Source: Kingdonia uniflora
Lineage: Eukaryota; Streptophyta; Magnoliopsida; Ranunculales; Circaeasteraceae
NCBI GenBank assembly: GCA_014058105.1
Contig: JACGCM010001161.1
Coordinates: 2,046,001 to 2,110,000 of the forward strand
DNA: 64,000 nt
Direction of reading: 5' to 3'
Both the position numbers and the translations under genes were made by a program. This document shows, one piece after another, positions 11,763 through 23,499 of the stretch. Every line of letters begins with the position of its first letter. Position 1 is the stretch's first letter. The notes under the pieces were generated by a model. The model had not been told where the DNA came from. It made no database searches and was given only the letters and a program-made list of their open reading frames with translations.

Positions 11763-12325
11763 TGGTTACCTCGTTTCCAGCAATACGTAAGAAGCCGAAA
11801 AGAGATACTGTAACCGGAGAGAAAGAGGTTGCAGTAGTACTAGAACAATGAACAAAACTGGAACAGGAGTAGAGTTGAGTCACGGACAATATCACTTTCT
11901 TTAAGACATTTTTGTGCATCCTGCATGCAGTTTATTGCCGTACGGTCGCCCCTCGGATTTGTGAAACTCGTTAAAGCATAACTTGAATGGAATGAACAGA
12001 GAGAGAGAGAGAGAGAGATGAAAATAAACTCAGAACTATCAGTTATGTGTTTAAAATTATTGCAGGTTTGGTTTTCTTTTATAGACCAATAAAGATCCAT
12101 TGTAGGAGAGAAAAACAGGGAGACACGTCATCCACAACGACTAGTGGGGCGAAGTAAATCGCTACGAAAATCAGATCTTAAAAATCTGAGTCAAAAACCC
12201 AACTAATAGATTTAAAACGGCTAGTAAAGGTTTAATTAAAATACCTGAACCCAACTCCAAAGAACTTTTCCGTAAAAAGAATATGAGACCCTTGGGCCCT
12301 AGTGCGAGGAATAACCAATTGCCCG
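11763..12325 (-). repeat. Left terminal repeat of Copia A (probable 3' LTR)
   Basis: TACCTCGTTTCCAGCAATAC and the following ~550 bp recur at 31668-32305 with about nine in ten bases alike by eye. An ~85-bp segment present in the right copy (31861-31945) is missing here. A (GA)n run lies at 11998-12018. Position next to the pol end of Copia A makes it the 3' LTR; I could not confirm TG...CA ends. Confidence 0.55.
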
Positions 12326-12659
12326 AGCCAGTAAAAAGAATATGAGCCAATTGCGCTCATATCCCAGTTATAATAAAAGCTCTAGAAAACTTGTCTTAAG
12401 TTCCCATAAGAAGCAACCTTACTTCCACAATCATCGAGATAAGTCTATTAGAGATGCTCTTGTAGCAACCCACTCCAAATAGAGTATAGTCTTCATTAAG
12501 AGTTAAATAACTCATCCTTAACCCGTTATAGGATGTCATACTCTATAGGGATAGACTAGGATTTAAAACTCCTTTCTTTAATACATAATTCTCAACAATC
12601 ATTATGTGACTTGTTTTTCCCTTTGAACCCATTTATTGGGATCCTCAGTCTATAGGTTA

Positions 12660-13300
12660 GGTTACCATCTCAGAGTGCTCAAATCTAAATGGGCTTTAGC
12701 CCCATCCCTTTTGAATTGTTCCACACCTTCTTCTGTATTGGTCCTTTCATCAAGGATCAGCCAGGTTCACTTCAGACCTAACAAAATCTACTCTTACAGC
12801 TCTTGTAGTTAGCTTACCTCTAATTGAGTTATGCTTACGATGAATCGCAAGTTTCTTACCGTTATAGTAACGATTTTGTACAAGAACGATATCGGTAGTA
12901 CTATCACAATGAATAAGTATGGTTAGTATCGGTTTATCCCATAAAATGATATTTGACAATAGGCCTCTCAGCCATTCTGCCTCCTCACTAGCAGCAGCTA
13001 GTACTATTAACTCGGATTCCATCGTTGATTGGGCTAAGAAGTTTTTTTATTGGACTTCCATGAAATTGCCCCACCTGCTATGTTGAAAGCATAAGCACTA
13101 GTTGCTTTGGAATCTTCTGAAAGGGTGTTCCAATCAGCATCGCGATATCTTTCAAGGACCGCGGGATACCTCTGGTATTGTATTCCTAGGTGCATGGTTC
13201 TTTTCAGATAACGTATGACCCTCTTAATCACATGCCAAAACTTTATACTAGGTCTATTGGTAAACCTACAAAGTACCCCCACTACATAAGCAATTTCTGA
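12660..13300 (-). pseudogene. Copia A RNase H
   Basis: Frame 13022-12750 starts MESELIVLAAASEEAEWL and contains IHCDSTTDIVLVQN and NGKKLAIHRKH, ending VRSEVNLADP. These are the RNase H motifs of Ty1/copia elements (E, D of CDS, H of RKH). Frame 13282-13034 (VIRYLKRTMHLGIQY, DADWNTLSED) is the preceding domain. A polyprotein tail (SKGMGLKP-like) continues to about 12680. 12325-12660 is 3' untranslated element sequence. Confidence 0.75.
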
Positions 13301-14370
13301 TCTAGTGCAATCAGTTACATATCAAAGGCTACTGATTATGCTAACACACTCGGTTTGTCTTACACTATCTCCAGTGTTCTTAAACAACTAGGGTCGAAAG
13401 AATCCAGGCTTATAGTCAAAATAATGATACTTCTTTAGAATCTTCTCAATATAATGAGACTGAATAAGGAGATACTATCGTTTGTCCTAGTAAGCTTAAT
13501 TCTCAGAATAACACTAGCATTTCCAAGATCCTTCATGTCAAAGCTCTAAATTAGGAAATTCTTGGTCTCGTTCACAACATATATGGTGGAATCAAAGATA
13601 AGTAAGTCATCCACATATAAACATATAATAGTGCAAACATTTTTGGCTACCTTGTAATAAACGCATTTGTCACTTTCGTTAATCTTAAAACCATGTGAAA
13701 TAACAAAGTTATCAAACTTTTTATGCCATTGTTTAGGTGCTTGTTTAAGACCATACAGGGATTCAACCAATTTATAGACTTTTCGTTCTTGACCAGTTAC
13801 GATAAATCCTTCACGTTGGTAAATGTATATTTCTTCTTCCAAGTCACCATTTAAAAAAATTGTTTTTACAACCATCTGGTGAACTACTAAATTATAAATA
13901 GCAGCAGTAGCAATTAAAACTCGAATAAAAGTAATTCTAGTTACTGGAGAATATATAAGTGTAAAAGAAATTTACATTTTCTCTTTGTTTGAAACTCGTA
14001 GCCAAAAGATAGGATTTGAATTTCTCTACTGAACCATCAGATTTAAGTTTACGTTTAAGGATCCATTTACAACCTATAGCCTTGCAATCAGGAGGTAAGT
14101 CAGAAAGTACCCACGTTCCATTGGACTTAAGAGAGTCCATCTCATCATTAATGACTTCTTGCCAAAAATCAATATTTGTAGAACTAAGAGCCTCTTGAAG
14201 GGTAGATGGATCACCCTCTAGAGTATTAATAGCATAATCAAGACCAAAGTCATTCTCCACACGAGGTCTCTTGCTCATTATAGGTTCTAAATCAGTGTCT
14301 CTAGTCTCCACAATTCTAGGATATTTTATCCTAGGTACAGTTCTACCGGAGGATAAATCCCACAATTTCT
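13300..14370 (-). pseudogene. Copia A reverse transcriptase
   Basis: Minus-strand motifs in order: WILKRKLKSDGSVEKFKSYL (14365-13937 frame), VVKTIFLNGDLEEEIYI (13875), VYKLVESLYGLKQAPKQW and the catalytic LYVDDLL (near 13600). The active-site box is intact but a frame break separates the first two blocks and stops follow. Copia order (integrase before RT) is confirmed by the neighbours. Confidence 0.8.
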
Positions 14371-15300
14371 AGATTTAAAAGGAAATATATTGTTAAAGAA
14401 ATCGACATCTAAAGACTCAATAATAATCTTGTTTTGCAAGTCATAAAATCTAAATGTTTTACTATTAATAGCATAACCAATAAAAATAAATTCATATGCA
14501 CGACTAGCATGTTTAACTCTTTTAGGATAAGGAATTCTAACATAAGCTAAACATCCTCAAACCTTAAAATATGAAACATTTGGTTTTCTTTTATTCCATA
14601 ACTCGAGTGGCAAAATAAGTGTCTTAGAGTTAAGAATTCTATTTAATATATAACATACAGTTAAAAGTATTTCACCCCATCAATGTGGGGTTGCACCTGA
14701 ACTAATCATAATAGCAACTATAAGTTTAGTAAGGGTACGGTTTTCGATTTCAGTTTTACCATTCATTTCAGGAAAATAAGGTGCAGTAGTTTCATGTATA
14801 ATACCTTTTGATTTATAAAAATCATTAAAAATACTATAATCATATTTAGTTCATCTATTACTACGAAAAATGTTTAATTTTTTTTTCAAATTGGTTTTTC
14901 AATTTCTGCTAAAAAGATTTTAAACATTTCTTGAGCTTCGCGCTTATGTGTCATAAGATAAATATAAGTATAGTTCGAATAGTTATCGATAAAACTAATA
15001 AAGTATCATTTCCCATGTCTGGTTAAGATACCGTCTTGCTCACATATATCTGAGTGTATAAGATCTAAAGGTTTCGTTTCCCTTTGGGCTGATTTTTTGC
15101 CTGATTACAAGACTCATATTTTTCGAAGTTGTTCAAGGAAGACTTATGAATCAACACCAGATTACCCATATTTTTAATTAGTTTCTTATTAACATGACAG
15201 AGTCTAGCATGCCAAAAAATTAAAGTGTAAACAGAGTAAGAATAAGCAATTTTATTGATTTTAACATTCATTTTAAACATTCCATCACATGCATATCCTT
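14370..15300 (-). pseudogene. Copia A integrase and GAG-pre-integrase domain
   Basis: Frame 15280-15065 contains FWHARLCHVNKKLIKNM and SCNQAKNQPKG, the H..H and C..C zinc-binding part that precedes copia integrases (first Cys position appears altered). Downstream the minus strand keeps TETAPYFPEMNGKTEIENR-like sequence near 14770-14720 and YPKRVKHASRAY near 14520. Numerous stops. Confidence 0.65.
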
Positions 15301-15329
15301 TGCCACCAAAAACACTATGTTTAGTGATT

Positions 15330-15756
15330 ATGTACTAATCTTATCCTATAGTCTTTAAAAATCCAAGCTTGTTTAGAAGAAACCCATAAACCAAATTCTT
15401 CCTCACTTATGGATTGTGCAGAACATCTTTTAGTAGAAGTGTCCTTCCAAAAGTGAAGTTCAGCTATACGTCCCCAATTCGGTATACCTTAGTGTGGGAT
15501 TCTCCTAGCAACACATTCTTATCTTCACCCTCAGTATAGCTATTGGACTAGACTTTGTCATAGCAGACATGGCGGGTAGTGCCAGAGTCAGCCTATCACC
15601 TTTCCCTTCCAGCTATCAGACTAACCTCTGATATCATAGCAATAAGTATTCTTCGATCATATGCCCCCTGAGCCTAGGGAGGTCTAGGACGCTTGGGGTT
15701 ATGGCAGAACTTAGCAATATGGCCAGGTCTGTTACAATTATAGTAAATGAACTAGA
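15330..15756 (-). pseudogene. Copia A zinc knuckle and protease
   Basis: Near 15740-15690 the minus strand reads YYNCNRPGHIAKFCHNPK, a CCHC nucleocapsid knuckle whose first Cys is changed to Tyr. Further on, ADSGTTRHVCYD (near 15570) is the copia protease with its DSG active site. The frame is broken between them. The gag part that should precede the knuckle is found 15 kb away at 31624-30915. Confidence 0.7.
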
Positions 15757-16640
15757 CTGAGTCTGTTAAGCGTAAAGACCAATCTTTTCAGGCTGGGTTC
15801 ACTATTTTGTGCAAAATGTTTTTGATTTCCCTATTAGACACTTCTACCTATCCACTAGTTTGAGGATGATAGGGAGTGATGCCATATTTCTTTATTAAAA
15901 CTTGAAGTTGTCTATTGTTGAAATGCGAGCCTTCATCACTGATGATGGCTCTTGGTGTACCAAAACTAGAGAAGATGTTATTTTTCAGGAATTCAAGCAC
16001 GACCTTGTGATCGTTCATTTTGCACGATATGGCCTCTATCTACTTGGAAATATAGTCCACTCTGACAAGGATATAAAGGTTGCCAAATGAGGAAGGAAAT
16101 AGGCTCATGAAATCAATACCCCATACATCAAAGAGTTCGATAATAAAGATAAGGTTCAGATGACTCATATTTTGACGAAAGATAGTTCCTATCTTTTGGC
16201 AACAATCACAAGCCTTGCAGAAGCTATGAGCATCACGAAAAAGTGTTGGCTAATAAAAGCCGCATTGCAAAAATTTTGTCTAGGTCTTCTTCAAACTGAA
16301 GTGTCCACCACATGCATGTGTATGGCAGAATTCTAGAACTTGGGTATACTCAGAATTAGGGACACATCTTCTAATAATCTAATCAGTAGAATACTTGAAC
16401 AGATAGGGATCATCCCAAAGAAATGTTGGGCTTCGCTCAAAAAATTTAACCTGCATTGTTTGGTCCAATGAGTTGGAAGACGCCCCTTAAAAATTGGCTA
16501 TATTAGTAAACCATGGAAAGGGAGTCATAGCCTAGATTGGCATAAGTTGTTCATCCGTGATTGACTCTTAAATTGGTAAAGACATTTCAATTGATTCAAT
16601 GATTAGTCGAGAAAGGTGATCTGCTACAACATTTTTGCAA
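15757..16640 (-). pseudogene. Athila-like integrase
   Basis: The minus strand gives GITPYHPQTSG (near 15860), VSNREIKNIL and KDWSLRLTDSV, the end of the integrase core. Upstream pieces at about 16300-15900 match the middle of the core (GDHKVVLEFLKN-like, NSHFCDAHSFC-like). The sequence stops abruptly after KDWSLRL, where Copia A begins. Several stops. Confidence 0.65.
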
Positions 16641-17940
16641 CCCCTTTTGTCACGAATTTCCAAGTCAAATAAGCAAAAGAATCTATTTAATCAGACGGGC
16701 TTTAGTATCTTTCTTTGAGAGAAGATGTTTAAGTGTTGATTGATCAGAATAGACTATCACTTTAGACCCAATGAGGCAAGGTATAAATTTCTTAAGTGTG
16801 CAAACAATAGCCAAAAGTTCCTTCTATGTAGTAGTGAAGTTCAGTTTAGCATCATTCAAGGTCTTACTGGCATAATATATCACACGAGGTTATTTTTTGA
16901 CATGTTTCCCTAGTATGGCCCTGATCGTATAATCTGATGCGTCACACATGATCTCAAAAGGAAGTGTCCAGTCTGGTAATCTAATGATGGGGTACATAAG
17001 TTAACTGGGTCTTACGATTCTCAAATGCTTTAAGACAATCATCATTAAAAATAAAGGAGGTATCCTTTGCAAGTAGATTGCATAAGGGCCTTGAGATTTT
17101 TCTAAAATCTTTAATGAAACGTCGATAAAAGCCTGCATGAGCCAAAAAGGAACGGATGTCCTTTACAGTTCGTAGAGGCGAAGGCTAGAGATTAGATCAA
17201 CTTTCACCTTGTCAACATTGATATCCTTACTTGATATGGCGTATCCCAAAACTATGCCCTTAGTAACCATAAAGTGGCATTTCTCCCAATTCAGTATAAG
17301 GTTCGTATTCTTACACCTAACAGGAACAAGCGTTAAGTGATGTAAGCACTGATCAAATGAATCCCCAAATACTGAAAAGTCATCCATGAAAACCTCCAAG
17401 AATTATTCCACCATGTCAGAAAAAATACTAAGCATACACAGTTGGAACGTGGCAGATGCATTACAAAGACAAAAAGGCATTCATCTATAAGCATATAATC
17501 TAAAAGGACAAGTAAAGGTGGTACGCTCTTGGTAAGCAATTGGTATCTGATTGTAACCTGAATATCCGCCGAGAAAGTAGTAGAAGGAATAACCTGCTAA
17601 CCTCTAAAGCATCTGATCAATGAATGGGAGAGAAAAGTGGTATTTTCGTATTACGAAGTTTAATTTTTGATAGTCAATGCAGACTCGCCACCCAATGGTC
17701 ATTCGGGTGGGAACTAGTTCATTATGCTCATTCTGGATCACAGTGATCTCCGATTTCTTGGGTACCACTTGCGCTGGGCTTACCCATGGGATATCAGAGA
17801 TTAGATATATGATACCTATATCTAGTAGCTTTAAAACCTCGTTCCTTACTACCTTGACCATGGTGGGGTTCAATTTTTGCTGATGTTCACGTGATTTTTT
17901 AGCATTATCCTCGAGATTTATGAGATGCATACAAATGGAT
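16640..17940 (-). pseudogene. Athila-like reverse transcriptase and RNase H
   Basis: Frame 17930-17604 holds WVSPAQVVPKKSEITVI and WRVCIDYQKLN. Frame 17539-17333 and 17399-17163 hold RMPFGLCNASATF-like sequence and the catalytic EVFMDDFSVFGDSF (FMDD instead of YIDD, usual in Athila). RNase H remnants (SKVIVYSDQSTLKHL-like) follow at about 16780-16720. Frameshifts near 17540 and 17400. Confidence 0.75.
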
Positions 17941-17981
17941 GGGATTATGCCCTCAATGTCATCAATGGTCCACGCAATGGC

Positions 17982-18980
17982 TTATTTATGGTCTCTAAGC
18001 ACCTCAGGAAATTTAACTTCCCATTCTAGAGTTAGGTCGGAAGCGATGATAACGTGGAGCGTCTCACTTGGGCCTTGATAAACATATTTTAGATTCGAAG
18101 GTAGTGGTTTTAGGTCTAGTTTTTGTGGAGATTTTCTTGGATCACAAATAAGTTCCTCTAGTTTAAGAGGGATGTATCTCCACTCAATAGCATCTCCCTC
18201 AAGTTCAGCATTTAACAAGGTGTTAACTTCTTTAAGAATACAATCATCATCAACGTCCATCCCGAAATGAGTTAAACATGATTCCAAGGGATCTTTTGTG
18301 CTATGAAACTTGAAGTTACTACGGACCATACTTTCTATCATGCGGTATTTCTCTATTTCACCAGAGTTATAAGGGTTCTTGCCTGCATTATAGATATTAA
18401 AATCCACAGTTATGTTGCCAACTGACAACTTCATTAAACCATATCTACAATGTACAATAGCACATGATGTATTCAAGAAAGGGCGCCCTAGGATAACAAG
18501 GATTTGAGTGTGATAATCTTGGACTGGATGTGTGTCTAGCATGATGAAGTCCACGGGAAAATAGAACTTGTCAATCTGAATAATGACATCCTCAAGAATA
18601 CCATGAGGTATTCTTTCTTATCGATCCATAAGTTATAAAGTTACCCTAGTAGGCTTAAGAACTCCAAGACCAAGTTTCTGGTATACCTCGTAAGGTAAAA
18701 GGTTTACACTCGCACCTAGATCTAACAGGGCTCGTCCTATACGATAATTGCCTATGACACAAGAGATGGTAGGACAACCAGAATCTTTGAACTTAGATAT
18801 AATTCCTTTGACAACCTGACTGACATTGGCATCAAGAAGGATGGAACTCTCGTTTGCATCTATGGAATATGTTTTCTTGTATATACTTATGCGATGCTTG
18901 ACTACACACAAATCCTTAAGGAATTTTGCGTACGAAGGAGCTTGACAGATAGCGTTGAGAAGTGGAATACTGATTTTCAC
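17982..18980 (-). pseudogene. Athila-like protease and linker
   Basis: Frame 18980-18633 contains CVIGNYRIGRALLDLGASVN then LLPYEVYQKLGLG, the Athila protease signature in which DLG replaces DSG/DTG. Frame 18554-17982 continues with LVILGRPFLNTSCAIVHC and runs on to the RT. A short frame break at about 18600 separates them. Confidence 0.75.
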
Positions 18981-18983
18981 ATT

Positions 18984-19877
18984 CTAGAAAGTTTCCATTA
19001 TCTCATTGAAATTGTTCCCCTTCTTAGTGTTTACAAGCCTTTGTGGAAAAGGGGCAGGTGTAATGATAAAACTAATGGGTTCACTTCCCTTCTCACTTAT
19101 TTTTTTAGAGACTTTCTCAGTCTCTTCTTCATTCTCAGGGGCATCTTGGGGAGCTTTGGATGGATGGTTATCTCTAGGTTCAAGAAACCTAACTTTGTTG
19201 TCCACCTTTCTGCCACTTCTCAAAGTTTAAATAACATGGGCCCGCTCTGAGCTTTCATCTAAATCAGAGGTGGGGTCACTAGGAACATCATGAGGGTTGT
19301 AACATGGAATAACCTTGTATTATGCGAGTGTTAGAATGATGTTAGCATGTTCCTGAAACTTATTCCTTTGATCACTTCTTGGATTTGGATTTGGATTGGT
19401 TTGACTAAAAGTTCATTTCTCTCTACTGGTCAATTGGGTAGCAAGCTATCCTATTTAGATTGAGAATTGGATACAATAGCCTGGGCAGTAGAGGTATTAT
19501 TTTTTAGACTCTGTTCAATAAAGGACTGAAGAGACTCCTCGATAGATGTTTTCCTATTATGAGGTGGGACATATGGAAGATTTTGAAATTGGGGAGTTTG
19601 GTGTGGTTGATTTGAAGATGGACCCCCTTTGTTCAGACTTTTTCCCCAAGTTGGGTTGGAAGTCTTCTTCCATCCTGGATTATAACTTTGGTAATTGTAG
19701 GGCTCATTAGGCTTGTTGTACATAAACATTGGATTGCTTAATCCTAGCCACCTTAAATTTTCTGACTTGAGGGCAATGGTTGATTTCATGTTTCGAACTA
19801 TCATAAATAATACAAACTGAAGTGGTGACATGATTAACAGAGGAATAAGTCGATGGTCCACCCTCTTTGATCATTTC
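18984..19877 (-). pseudogene. Athila-like gag, C-terminal part
   Basis: Frame 19861-19451 contains YNYQSYNPGWKKTSNPTWG, a sequence typical of the nucleocapsid part of Athila gag, then a basic linker. Frame 19223-18984 continues toward the protease. The N-terminal capsid part is missing because Gypsy 1 starts at 19878. Confidence 0.65.
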
Positions 19878-20274
19878 TGATCCAGGAAGATCTGGGACAA
19901 TCTTTGACTTTTTTTAAAGTTTATTCGAACAGACTAAATGAATAAACTTTTAGTCTATTTGAATACACTCAATTTCTGTTCGAACAGAGTATTGATCTGC
20001 TCGAACAAAGGCATGATTTAGCTTAGAGTTAGGTCATGAAAAGGGCATTTTTGTCTATTTTTAAAACTACAAAATTGTAACCTCCATAAAAGGGTTAGGC
20101 TAAGCAAAGAGAGAGGATTCAAGTTTTTATAAGGAAGACTTGGGGTTTGAGAAGAATTCAATTAAAATAAAGTAATTGAGAAATTGAAGCTCTAAAAGGG
20201 AAATTCCCCCACCATTTATTTGTTCTTCATGTTTATTTTTCAAATTAGGTTAAACTCAATTCGATTGTAGATTA
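19878..20274 (+). repeat. 5' LTR of Gypsy 1
   Basis: Starts TGATCCAGGAAGATC, ends GTAGATTA. The U3 part has TTCGAA-centred words (CTGTTCGAACAG near 19975). It resembles the solo LTR at 61284 rather than its own 3' LTR. TGATATCAG at 20277, the PBS, is a variant of the initiator-Met type TGGTATCAG. Confidence 0.8.
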
Positions 20275-20311
20275 AGTGATATCAGTTTTCAAGTAATGAT
20301 TCTCAGGGGGA

Positions 20312-21420
20312 TTGTGGTTTATGGTCTTTGCACGTGACCAACTCAAGCAAATTAATGAGAACCTAGTGAGTCCGTTGAAGATTCACCATAAATCTAGCTC
20401 GAAGAAGAAGATAAATTTGAAGATAGGTGAATCTGAAGATCGACTTACGAAGTTGGAAATGAAAGTTTCTGACCTAACTACTACTCTATGGGAGTTGGTA
20501 GAGTAATTATGTCTCGTGAACCTCGTGATAGCTTCTGCTTCGATGAAACATCGAAAGCGCACGAAGAAGAAAGGGGTTACAGAGGAGGAAAAAAATGGGG
20601 GTACCGAGGAGGTAGATAGTGATTCTAGTTGTGCCAAATCCGTTAAGGAGCGATTTGTTATTGGTAAGTCAATAAATCCTATGCGTAATCTTCGTATCGA
20701 CTTTAAGATTGAAATTCCAGTATTTAACGTTTTTATCGATGCCAAGAAGTTGGATAATTGGTTATATAGGTTAGAGACCTATTTTTCTGTTTACAAATAT
20801 TACAATACTTAAAAAATATGGTATTCTACATTGAAATTTTTAAGTTATGCACTCGCGTGGTGGAAGTCCTATCGGAAACGTCACGAAGTAAGAAACTTAA
20901 GTTGGATGGAGTTCAAGGTGTTGGTGAGGAAGCAATTTTATCTGATTGGGTATGAGCAAGAGAGATGGTTCAAATGGCATAATTTATACCAAAAGTATGG
21001 GTAATTCGTACAAGAGTTCACTACGGAGTTTCATAATTAAGCTTTGGTTTTGGATATTGATGTGGACGAGTATGAGGTGTCGATGAAGTATACGGGGGGT
21101 TTGCCAGAGTCTATTAGAGGGAGTTGAAGCTCTTTACTGTGGATAATATCGAAGATACTACCGTAAAATAAATTTTTATTGAAGGTAAGTACTTGAAGAG
21201 TGACAAGAAAGACGACAAGAGTAAGTCAGGATACAAGTATAGTTTAAATAATAAACACAAAGGGGAGTCCAAAGGAGAGGGGTCTTCATCCAAGGGGAAT
21301 TACTGAAGTCATTATAAGGCGAATAAACACACTTTAGATAAATGTTGGAAACTTCACCCATAGCTTAGGCCGAAGGAAGAGTAGAGTAAGAAAGAGAAAT
21401 GTGAACGATTGTTAATCTTC
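20312..21420 (+). pseudogene. Gypsy 1 gag
   Basis: Frames 20312-20506 and 20516-20812 encode a basic N-terminus and the capsid start (NLRIDFKIEIPVFN, LDNWLYRLETYFSVY). The continuation to about 21360 is readable by comparison with Gypsy 2 but has many CAA-to-TAA changes. Two knuckle cysteines appear lost near 21305-21350. Confidence 0.75.
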
Positions 21421-22045
21421 TGAATTTAGATAAGCAAAATCCTAAGCTTACTATAATGTTTAAGCGAACTATGGCTACCGAGAAGACGAGTTGGGAAGAA
21501 CTTTTTCATGTTAATATTCAAGTAAAGTAGATCTTAGTTGAGGTCATCATTGATTCGGGTAGCCAAAAGAATTTGATCTTTGAGGCAGGGTCAAGAAGAT
21601 GGGTTTGGCTACTATGGCTCATCCTAAGTTGTATGGTTTGGGTTAGATTCAGAAAGATGGAAAGTTGAAGATCACGAAGCAGTGCACGTTCAAGTTTGTG
21701 ATTACTAAAAAGTTTATTAACGAAGTGACGTGCGAGGTGGTTCATTTAGATGTGTGTCAAGTCATCTTGGGTAGCCCTTATCTTTGGGACCGAGATGCGA
21801 TTCTTTACCGTAGAGCTCGCAAGTACCGTCTTGTGAAGGAGGGGAAAGGGTTTCATATAAATGCTTGTAAGGAATATTTCACCACCAATAATTTAGTAAT
21901 GGTGACTCAGGCAAGGAGGTTGGTTAATGCGAGCGGTAAGTTTATTTTGTTGTTGGTACGATCGATTCAGGAGGGTCCGTCGGCTAAGGTGTTGTTTACT
22001 TTGTTAATGTCTCCTAAGCAACAAACTAAAATGGGGAAATTGTAA
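21420..22045 (+). pseudogene. Gypsy 1 aspartic protease
   Basis: Near 21545-21580 the sequence reads VIIDSGSQKNLI, an intact DSG active site. The domain continues in frame 21665-22045 with VCQVILGSPYLWDRDAI. One base change makes a stop after the active site. It cut the Gag-Pol polyprotein. Confidence 0.75.
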
Positions 22046-23340
22046 GAGGAGTATAAAGACTTGTTTTTGGGCATAAAAGGGATGTCGTACAAGAGGGATG
22101 ATGTGGAGTATGATATAACGTTGGTGAATGGCGAGCCATTACTCAACATTGGGTTGTATATGACTTTTGTAATTGAGTCTCATGAGATTAAAAAACAGGT
22201 GCAAGAACTCCTAGAACAAGAGGTTATTAATCTGAGTTGCTCACCTTGTGGTTTGCCGGTGTTATTGGTGTCGAAGAAGGATAGGTCTTGGAGAATGTGT
22301 GTGGATTATCGAGCGCTGAACAAGATTACTGTGAAGAATTGTTATCCACTTCCACGGATTGACGAGCCTTTAGATGAGTTGCAGAATGCTTAATTTTTTA
22401 CCAAGCTAGATCTTAAGTAAGGTTACCATCAAGTTAGAATCTAGGAATAAGATACATAGAAGACGACTTTCAAGACCAAACAAGGACTCTTCGAGTAGTT
22501 GGTGATGCATTTTGGGTTATGCAACTCCAACGACATTTATGCGACTGATGAATGAGATACTTCCTACTTTTATTGACGATTTCGTGATTGTGTATTTAGA
22601 TGACATCTTAATATATAGTCAAATATGGGAGGAGCACCTCGTACATATACATAAAGTATTGGGCGCATTGCGATCGCAACAACTTTTTTTAAATGGCAAG
22701 AAGTGCGAGTTTGGGAAAAAGGAGCTAGTAAACTTGGGATTTATCATTGGTGGCGGTAAACTTAAGGTCGATCTAGAGAAGGTCTCGACTATTACTAATT
22801 GGCTTAGACCTCGTATAGTGACAGAAGTGAGAAGTTTTATAGGTTCTTGTCAGTATTTACGGAAGTTTATTCGACATTTTTCACAAATAGCTGCACTGTT
22901 GCATTCCTTTACAAAGGCCAGTGTAAAGTTTGTGTAGGAAGATCATCATAAGAAGTCTTTTTAGTTGATGAAGTTCAAGATTACAGCTGCACCAGTGTTA
23001 GAGTTGCCCAATTTGTAGCGGCCTTTTGAGGTAAAGCATATACGTCAGACTATGTATTGGAGGCAATTCAATTACAGGATAGGAAGCCGATTGCCTACCA
23101 TTCTGAGATGTTTACAGGAGTAGTACGCCACTATCCTACCTACGATAAGGAGTTCTACGTATTGTATCAATTAGTAAAGCATTAGCAGAGTTACTTATTG
23201 GGGAAAGAGGTTGTGGTACATTCCGATCACAAACCATTACAGTTCTCATCGATGCAGTCCAAGCTATAGCAAGCTCACCATATAAAATGGATGTCGTACC
23301 TACAACAATTTACCTTAATGTTCAAGTATAAAAAATGAGT
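22046..23340 (+). pseudogene. Gypsy 1 reverse transcriptase and RNase H
   Basis: RT motifs: [47 protein letters not shown]-like sequence near 22515 (frame broken), and VIVYLDDILIYS at about 22585 with the catalytic YLDD intact. Then NGKKCEFGKKELVNLGFIIG. RNase H remnants follow (VVVHSDHKPLQ near 23225) with several stops. Confidence 0.8.
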
Positions 23341-23499
23341 GGATAACAAAATGGCTAATATGTTATCTTGACCCCCATTACCAATTATTTCCACTTTGTT
23401 GGTAGCTATGCAGATACAGCCTTTTGTTCCTTCTGAATATGTCGCAGGGTATGATGACAAAAAAGAGCTCAATGTGATTCACCAGAAGTTACTGCAATG

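Larger units (their letters stand above)
15757..19877 (-). mobile_element. Athila-like Ty3/gypsy fragment
   Basis: Minus-strand order gag (19861-18984), protease, RT, RNase H, integrase, with no LTR at either end. It is cut at 15756 directly against Copia A sequence and at 19877 by the 5' LTR of Gypsy 1. Motifs are of the Athila type (DLGASVNLLPYEV protease, CIDYQKLN RT). Confidence 0.75.
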
